Part shown: positions 6,695-10,611 of the stretch, one piece after another
Numbering within the stretch: position 1 is the stretch's first letter
Layout: each line of letters begins with the position of its first letter
DNA from: Pseudomonadota bacterium
GTDB lineage: Bacteria; Pseudomonadota; Alphaproteobacteria; Sphingomonadales; Sphingomonadaceae
Reading direction: 5' to 3'
DNA length: 10,611 nt
Assembly (NCBI GenBank): GCA_023386515.1
Contig: JAEWJQ010000020.1
Coordinates: forward strand, 1 to 10,611
The notes under the pieces: model-generated
Told to the model about the DNA's origin: nothing
Databases searched by the model: none
The model's input: only the letters and a program-made list of their open reading frames with translations
Program-made: the position numbers and the translations under genes

Positions 6695-7447
6695 TTAGCT
6701 CGGCAGACGCATCACGGAGGTGCTGCTCTCGTCCATGTCCTTGGCCGATTTCATGAGGTTGGCCTGCACCTCGTAGCTGCGCTGATTCTCGATCATGTCG
6801 ACCAGCGCCTGCGTCATGTTGACGTTGGAGCCTTCCAGCGCGCCGCCCTGCACCTTGGCGTCGAGGTTGGCCGGCAGGGTGCCGCCGCCGCGTACGCGCA
6901 GCAGATTGTCGAGCCCCTTGACGGTATCCGCGCCCTTGGTGCTGGCGAGCTTCAGCCGATCGACGATCTGCGGGTTCTTGGGATCGCCACCCTGGGGCAC
7001 GATCGAGATCGTGCCGTCCGGGGCGATCGTCAGGCTGTCGTGCGGCGGGATGGTGATCGGCCCGCCCTGCCCCTGGACGATATAGCCGTCGCCGGTCTGC
7101 AGCACGCCGGTCGGCGCGACCTCCAGATCGCCGCGGCGGGTATAGGCTTCGCTGCCGTCGGCGGCCTGCACCGCCAGCCAGTCGCTGTTGCCCGATACCG
7201 CGACGTCGAGCGCGCGGCCGGTCGACTGGATCGCACCCGGGGTACGATCCGCGTCGGTGACCTCTTCGCTGGTCGGCATGCGCGCCTCCAGCGTCGACCC
7301 GCCTCCCTTGAGCAGGATGCGGTCGAAGACGACGCGATCGGCGCGGAAGCCGGTGGTGGACGCGTTCGCCATATTGTTGGCGATGGCCGCCTGCGCCGCC
7401 ATGTGCGCCTTGAGGCCCGTCGCCGCGGTATAGACCAGCTTGTCCAC
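6695..7447 (-). CDS. flgF: Proximal rod protein FlgF
   Basis: FlgF is a proximal rod subunit exported by the flagellar type III system. It is 250 residues (251 in E. coli). The axial-protein motif NNMANASTTGFRADRVVFD is at 24-42, a central GRALDVAVSGNSDWLAVQ and YTRRGDLEVAPTGVLQTGDGYIVQG follow, and the C-terminal LEGSNVNMTQALVDMIENQRSYEVQANLMKSAKDMDES identifies the FlgF/FlgG group. It is told from FlgG by its position between flgE and flgG and by the MDKLVYTAATGLKAH start. The start codon is GTG (7447-7445), with GGGAG/AGG upstream in the 29-base gap after flgE. Confidence 0.96.
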   Translation of the reverse strand: MDKLVYTAATGLKAHMAAQAAIANNMANASTTGFRADRVVFDRILLKGGGSTLEARMPTSEEVTDADRTPGAIQSTGRALDVAVSGNSDWLAVQAADGSEAYTRRGDLEVAPTGVLQTGDGYIVQGQGGPITIPPHDSLTIAPDGTISIVPQGGDPKNPQIVDRLKLASTKGADTVKGLDNLLRVRGGGTLPANLDAKVQGGALEGSNVNMTQALVDMIENQRSYEVQANLMKSAKDMDESSTSVMRLPS

Positions 7448-7476
7448 TTACCTGCTCCCTGCGCCGTCGCGGTCGA

Positions 7477-8796
7477 TCAGCTGCGGATGTTGAAGATGGT
7501 CTGCGACACCTGGCTGGCGGTATCGAGCGCCTTGGCATTCGCCTGGAAGTTGCGCTGCGCCGCGATCAGGTTGACCAGCTCTTCGGTGATGTCGACGTTC
7601 GAACCCTCGATCGTGCCCGACATCAGCGACCCGAAGCCGTCGGCCGAAGCCGAACCGAGCTTCGCCGCGCCCGACACGCCGGTCGCCGCCCAATAGCTGT
7701 TGCCGATCTGGCGCAGGCCGGTCGGGGTCGAGAAGCTCGACAGCGCGACCTTGCCGAGCGGGACGATGTCGCCGTTCGAGAAGCTCGCCTGGATCAGGCC
7801 GGCGTCGGTGACGGTGACCCCCGACAACTGGCCGACCGGCACGCCGTCCTGCGTCTTGGCGTTGACCGAGAAGGCCGAGGGCAGCTGCGTCGAATTGGCG
7901 AGGTTGAGCGTCACGCCCTGCGCCGCGGCGCCGGAGTTCGGCACGAACTGGTCGTAGGCGATCGACTTGGCGCCGGCGGTGCCGTTGACCGAGGCGAGCG
8001 CGCCCTTGCTGTCGAAGGTGAGCGTGACGGGCGCGGGCTTGCCGTTCGCGTCCATCTGATTGTTCACCGACAGCTGCTGGTCGCCGACGAAGCTGTACAC
8101 CGACCAGGTACCGAGCGTCGGCGGGTTGGCGTTCGCATCAGCGTCGGCGGTGCGGACGTAATAGCTGGTCATCGTCTGCGGATTGCCGTTCGCGTCGTAG
8201 ATGCGTGTCGCGACCGAGTTGTTGTAGGTGGTCGGGTCGGTGCGGACGAACGGCTTGGCCGCGGTCGGCGCCTTGACCGTCGAGGTCGCCGACAGCTGCA
8301 CCGCGGTCGACACGTTCGCCGTGCCCTTGGGCGTGCCGCTGGTCTGCTGGATCTGCAGCTGGGTCAGGCCCGACTGGCTGGTGGAGGTGACGTTGCCGTC
8401 GCTGTCGACCGGGTAGACGAGCAGGTACGAACCCTGCGCATCGACGACGTTGTTGTTCGAATCGACCGAGAAGCTGCCGTTGCGGGTATAGGCGAGCGCG
8501 TCGCTGACGCCGGTGGTGCGCAGCGTGAAGAAGCCCTCGCCGACCAGCGCCAGATCGAGCGCGTTCGACGTGGTGGTCAGATTGCCTTCCTTGAACTGCT
8601 GCGCCGAGCCCTTCACCACGACGCCCGAGCCGACCATCTTGCGCGGATCGGTCGACACGCTGGACGCGATGATGTCGGCGAATTCGGTGCGGCTCTTCTT
8701 GAAGCCGGTGGTCGAGACGTTGGCCATGTTGTGCGAGATGGTCGCCATGTCGGTCTGCGAGGCCTGCAGGCCGGACAAAGAGGTGAAGAAGGACAT
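7477..8796 (-). CDS. flgE: Flagellar hook protein FlgE
   Basis: FlgE polymerises into the hook, the universal joint between rod and filament. It has 439 residues (402 in E. coli); the extra length is in the surface domains rich in Ser, Thr and Asn. The N-terminus MSFFTSLSGLQASQTDMATISHNMANVSTTGFKKSRTEF is the classical FlgE sequence. NALDLALVGEGFFTL and YTRNGSFSVDSNNNVVDAQGSYLLVYPVD follow, and the C-terminus GTIEGSNVDITEELVNLIAAQRNFQANAKALDTASQVSQTIFNIR forms the D0 helix. The ribosome binding site CAGGAG (8810-8805) is the strongest in the cluster, as expected for a protein needed in many copies. It follows flgD by 43 bases, which show nothing else. Confidence 0.97.
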   Translation of the reverse strand: MSFFTSLSGLQASQTDMATISHNMANVSTTGFKKSRTEFADIIASSVSTDPRKMVGSGVVVKGSAQQFKEGNLTTTSNALDLALVGEGFFTLRTTGVSDALAYTRNGSFSVDSNNNVVDAQGSYLLVYPVDSDGNVTSTSQSGLTQLQIQQTSGTPKGTANVSTAVQLSATSTVKAPTAAKPFVRTDPTTYNNSVATRIYDANGNPQTMTSYYVRTADADANANPPTLGTWSVYSFVGDQQLSVNNQMDANGKPAPVTLTFDSKGALASVNGTAGAKSIAYDQFVPNSGAAAQGVTLNLANSTQLPSAFSVNAKTQDGVPVGQLSGVTVTDAGLIQASFSNGDIVPLGKVALSSFSTPTGLRQIGNSYWAATGVSGAAKLGSASADGFGSLMSGTIEGSNVDITEELVNLIAAQRNFQANAKALDTASQVSQTIFNIRS

Positions 8797-8839
8797 CGGG
8801 TTTACTCCTGAGAGAAGGCTGGCGGGGAGAGTGGGTGGT

Positions 8840-9529
8840 TCAGGTGGCGGAGCGGACGTCGGCCGGCTTCACGTCGCCGACCCCGACGACCTTGAGCACG
8901 GGCGAGCCGCTGGAGGGCAGCGACACCGATTCGACCGGCGCCCAGACCAGGCTGTTCGCGGCGATGTCGGTATTGGCGTTGGCGGCGGCGACGCTGATCG
9001 TGAACGGGCCGTTGGTGACGGCATTGCCGTCCTCGTCCTTGCCGTCCCACTGCCAGTTGGCGCTGCCCGCCTTGGTCGCGCCGAGCTGCAGCTGGCGGAC
9101 GGTGCCGCCATTGGCATCGGCGATCGACACGGTGACCTGCGTCGCGTCCTTGTCGAGCTCGACCGCACCGTCGAGCGAGCCGTCGGCGCGCGCATAGGCG
9201 GTGCTGCCCTGGACCAGCACCGTCTTGCCGACGTAGCTCATCGCATCGGCCGCGGTGGAGCCGCCGAGCTTGGTGGCGAGATTGGACAGCGTCGTGTTCA
9301 TCTGGCTGATGCCGGCGACCGACGAGAATTGCGCCATCTGCGCGACCATCTGCGTGTTGTCGACCGGATTGAACGGATCCTGGTTCTTCAGCTGCGCCGT
9401 CATCAGCGCGAGGAAGTCGGACTGGTCGAGCGTCGTCTTGGTGCCCGTGGTCGAAACCTTGGGGGTGGTCAGCGATGCGGTGGTGGCGATGCCCATCGAG
9501 GCATAGTCGGTGGTGGTGGAGTCTACCAT
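8840..9529 (-). CDS. flgD: Hook assembly scaffold (hook cap) protein FlgD
   Basis: FlgD caps the growing hook and guides FlgE insertion; it is not part of the finished flagellum. The 229 residues agree with 231 in E. coli. The defining segment LDQSDFLALMTAQLKNQDPFNPVDNTQMVAQMAQFSSVAGI lies at 34-74. The C-terminal half shows the FlgD tudor/Ig-like domains, with WQWDGKDEDGNAVTNGPFTISV typical of the FlgD Ig-like region. The ATG is 2 bases after the flgC stop (TGACCATG), so translation is probably coupled. Confidence 0.96.
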   Translation of the reverse strand: MVDSTTTDYASMGIATTASLTTPKVSTTGTKTTLDQSDFLALMTAQLKNQDPFNPVDNTQMVAQMAQFSSVAGISQMNTTLSNLATKLGGSTAADAMSYVGKTVLVQGSTAYARADGSLDGAVELDKDATQVTVSIADANGGTVRQLQLGATKAGSANWQWDGKDEDGNAVTNGPFTISVAAANANTDIAANSLVWAPVESVSLPSSGSPVLKVVGVGDVKPADVRSAT

Positions 9530-9531
9530 GG

Positions 9532-9942
9532 TCAGCGGCCCAGCTTGAGGGTGTCGAGCGTGAGCTGCTTGGCAGTGTTCATCACTTCGACGTTGTTCTG
9601 GTACGAGCGCGCGGTCTCCATCATGTCGACCAGCTCGCGGGTCTCATCGACGGCGGCTTCGTAGATATTGCCGTCCTTGTCGGCCAAGGGATTGGCCGGG
9701 TCGTAGCGCTTGGTCGGCGTTTCGCCGGCGGTGACGATCTTCTCGACGTCGACCGTGGCGAGGCCGTTGGCGGCGTCGAAACTGGTGCGGAACACCGGCT
9801 TCATCGTCTTGTAGGCGGCGTCCGCCGAGCCGGCGATGCCACCGACGTTGGCGAGGTTCGACGCAGTGGTGTTCATCCGCAGCAGTTGCGCGCTCATCGC
9901 GCGGCCGGCGACCTGGAACACGCTCATGGGATTGTCGGCCAT
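9532..9942 (-). CDS. flgC: Proximal rod protein FlgC
   Basis: FlgC is a proximal rod subunit. It has 136 residues (134 in E. coli). The N-terminus MSVFQVAGRAMSAQLLRMNTTASNLANVGG (6-35), the following AGSADAAYKTMKPVF, and the C-terminal AAVDETRELVDMMETARSYQNNVEVMNTAKQLTLDTLKLG are all characteristic. The ATG sits 3 bases after the flgB stop, with GAAGGGGGAA as a ribosome binding site inside the end of flgB. flgD follows after 2 bases. Confidence 0.97.
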   Translation of the reverse strand: MADNPMSVFQVAGRAMSAQLLRMNTTASNLANVGGIAGSADAAYKTMKPVFRTSFDAANGLATVDVEKIVTAGETPTKRYDPANPLADKDGNIYEAAVDETRELVDMMETARSYQNNVEVMNTAKQLTLDTLKLGR

Positions 9943-9945
9943 GGC

Positions 9946-10293
9946 TTATTCCCCCTTCAGCGCGCGGGTGATCTGGCCGATCCGCCCGTTCAGGAACGAC
10001 AATGTCGTCTGATACTGGACGGCGTTCTCGGCGAAGGCGGTCTGCTCCTGCGACAGTTCGACGGTATTGCCGTCCATCGAGGTCTGCAGCGGCACGCGAT
10101 ATTTGGTCGCGGCGCCGATGCCCTGCGCGTCATTGTCGCTCTCGGCCGACGCGAGCGCCGCCTTGAAATCGATGTCGCGCGCCTTGAACCCGGGCGTCGA
10201 CGCGTTGGCGATGTTCGACGCGAGCACGCCCATACGCTGCGAACGCACCTCCAGCGCGGCCCCGTGAACTCCGAACAGCGTATCTGCGGCCAT
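9946..10293 (-). CDS. flgB: Proximal rod protein FlgB
   Basis: FlgB is the first rod subunit laid down on the export apparatus/MS-ring. It is 115 residues, somewhat shorter than E. coli FlgB (138) but normal for alphaproteobacteria. The motif VLASNIANASTPGFKARDIDFKAAL (23-47) is diagnostic. The C-terminal helix ENAVQYQTTLSFLNGRIGQITRALKGE matches the conserved D0 end. As the first gene of the flg operon it lies about 32 bases after the transcription start predicted from the sigma-54 promoter at 10351-10335, with GGAG and AAGGG upstream of the ATG. flgC follows after 3 bases. Confidence 0.96.
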   Translation of the reverse strand: MAADTLFGVHGAALEVRSQRMGVLASNIANASTPGFKARDIDFKAALASAESDNDAQGIGAATKYRVPLQTSMDGNTVELSQEQTAFAENAVQYQTTLSFLNGRIGQITRALKGE

Positions 10294-10334
10294 CGGCCCT
10301 TGATCTCCGGCGCACCATTGCGCTGCCAGGGACT

Positions 10335-10351
10335 AAGCAACCGTCGTGCCA
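10335..10351 (-). promoter_or_regulatory. Sigma-54 (RpoN) promoter of the flgB operon
   Basis: On the minus strand the sequence is TGGCACGACGGTTGCTT, an exact match to the RpoN consensus TGGCACG-N4-TTGC with GG and GC 10 bases apart. With the -12 C at 10337 the transcript should begin near 10325, leaving a leader of about 32 bases before flgB. RpoN promoters need an NtrC-family activator bound upstream, and candidate sites lie about 90-170 bases away. The orientation and placement ahead of a class of genes often controlled by RpoN make this call strong. Confidence 0.9.
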
Positions 10352-10372
10352 ATTTCGCAGGACCCACGGGAA

Positions 10373-10388
10373 TCGCATAGTTTTTTGA
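10373..10388. promoter_or_regulatory. T-rich tract, weak candidate IHF/DNA-bending site
   Basis: This is the only AT-rich stretch in the flgB upstream region, with six T in a row (10381-10386). It lies between the flgB sigma-54 promoter and the CGGCAA repeat cluster, where IHF sites usually sit in RpoN promoters. The minus-strand match to the IHF consensus (WATCAANNNNTTR) has three mismatches, so only the position and base composition support the call. Confidence 0.25.
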
Positions 10389-10405
10389 AGCCGACCGCGC
10401 CCGGA

Positions 10406-10497
10406 CGGCAGGCCGGCAAGTGACCGGCAAGGCGGACGGCAAAGCCTTGCCGGTCGGCGGCAAGCCTTGCCGGTAGATCGACTGATCGCTTGCCGGT
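10406..10497. promoter_or_regulatory. CGGCAA/TTGCCG repeat cluster, probable enhancer (UAS) shared by both divergent promoters
   Basis: The cluster contains: a degenerate CGGCA at 10406; direct repeats CCGGCAAG at 10413-10420 and 10424-10431, 11 bases apart; palindrome A, CGGCAA-4-TTGCCG (10437-10452); palindrome B, CGGCAAGCCTTGCCG (10458-10472); and a single CTTGCCGGT at 10489-10497. The palindrome centres are about 20.5 bases apart, so both would face the same side of the helix. The cluster lies about 80-170 bases upstream of both predicted transcription starts, the usual distance for NtrC-family enhancers. A FlbD-like flagellar activator is the natural candidate; that is inference, while the repeats are plain in the sequence. 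Confidence 0.7.
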
Positions 10498-10537
10498 GCC
10501 GCCCTGCAGTGCCGTGTGACCCGGCCCCGTGGTTAAT

Positions 10538-10554
10538 TGGCCCGCCCCTTGCAT
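10538..10554 (+). promoter_or_regulatory. Sigma-54 (RpoN) promoter of the divergent plus-strand gene
   Basis: TGGCCCGCCCCTTGCAT matches the RpoN consensus at every fixed position but one (C for A in TGGCACG), with GG and GC 10 bases apart. With the -12 C at 10552, transcription would start near 10564, only about 4 bases before the first ATG of the gene that follows. It faces away from the flgB promoter and shares the repeat cluster with it. Confidence 0.75.
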
Positions 10555-10567
10555 CTTGTGACGCGGC

Positions 10568-10611
10568 ATGATGATCGCCCAATTCCTCGACCCGGTCGCG
10601 CTGGCCATCGT
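10568..10611 (+). CDS. Start of a divergent gene, possibly a MotA/TolQ/ExbB-like membrane protein (cut by window edge)
   Basis: Only about 14 codons are visible: MMIAQFLDPVALAI and the first two bases of a further codon. An in-frame TGA at 10559-10561 limits the start to ATG 10568 or ATG 10571 (or one beyond the window). There is no Shine-Dalgarno. The FLDPVALAIV pattern, an Asp-Pro just before a hydrophobic run, recalls the start of short MotA/PomA-like proton-channel proteins, but so few residues prove little. Its sigma-54 promoter and position next to flgB suggest a flagellar or motility role. The frame, promoter and upstream stop are good evidence for a real gene; the family is a guess. 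Confidence 0.5.
   Translation, partial: MMIAQFLDPVALAI

Noticed and set aside
5958..7538. A 526-codon minus-strand open frame spanning flgF and much of flgG
   Set aside because: It is an out-of-frame reading of flgE/flgF/flgG, full of Arg, Pro and Gly as expected for shadow frames in GC-rich DNA; the overlapping frames give textbook FlgF and FlgG.
8513..9664. A 383-codon plus-strand open frame opposite flgE/flgD/flgC
   Set aside because: Antisense shadow with low-complexity composition and no ribosome binding site or domain.
10377..10387. T-run considered as an intrinsic terminator
   Set aside because: No GC stem precedes it on either strand, and it lies upstream of both genes.
10406..10497. 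Repeats considered as a CRISPR or transposon-end array
   Set aside because: Units are only 6-9 bases in mixed orientation with irregular short spacers and sit exactly between two promoters; an activator-binding cluster explains them.
10333..10608. A 91-codon minus-strand open frame across the flgB upstream region
   Set aside because: It covers both sigma-54 promoters and the repeat cluster, has no recognisable motif, and lacks a coding-like composition.

Overview
The window is a GC-rich stretch of chromosomal flagellar DNA. It almost certainly comes from an alphaproteobacterium, and the Sphingomonadales (Sphingomonas-like) fit best. That assignment rests on protein character, the strong G/C third-position bias, the compact flgBCDEFGHIJKL order, an FlgJ that has only the rod-binding domain, and sigma-54 promoters of the TGGCACG-N4-TTGC type. 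It is inference; there is no rRNA or marker gene here.

Layout. Apart from the last 44 bases, every gene lies on the minus strand and is read from right to left. The order is flgB, flgC, flgD, flgE, flgF, flgG, flgH, flgI, flgJ, flgK, flgL, then a 194-base gap, then motA and the first 108 codons of motB, which runs off the left edge. Most flg junctions are tight (2-57 bases). The flgI/flgJ and flgJ/flgK pairs overlap by 4 bases, so the set reads as one transcript of about 9 kb starting near 10325. Together the genes supply the rod (FlgB, C, F, G), its assembly factor (FlgJ), the P- and L-rings (FlgI, FlgH), the hook and its cap (FlgE, FlgD), the hook-filament junction (FlgK, FlgL) and the proton-channel stator (MotA, MotB). 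The P-ring chaperone gene flgA is not in this cluster.

Right end. The 274 bases between flgB and a divergent plus-strand gene are the most informative noncoding DNA. They hold a perfect-consensus sigma-54 promoter for flgB, a one-mismatch sigma-54 promoter for the divergent gene and, between them, a cluster of CGGCAA/TTGCCG repeats including two perfect palindromes about two helical turns apart. This looks like a shared enhancer for an NtrC-family activator such as FlbD. The divergent gene begins only a few bases after its predicted transcription start, so its mRNA would be nearly leaderless. Its visible residues weakly suggest a MotA/TolQ/ExbB-like membrane protein.

Other points of interest: a perfect 11-bp inverted repeat and a 15-codon upstream reading frame between flgH and flgI; an FlgH without any cysteine, hence no lipobox; and a patch of rare, AT-rich codons inside flgI. 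Otherwise this is an ordinary flagellar locus, and I see no sign of a wholly new system, mobile element, CRISPR array or RNA gene.
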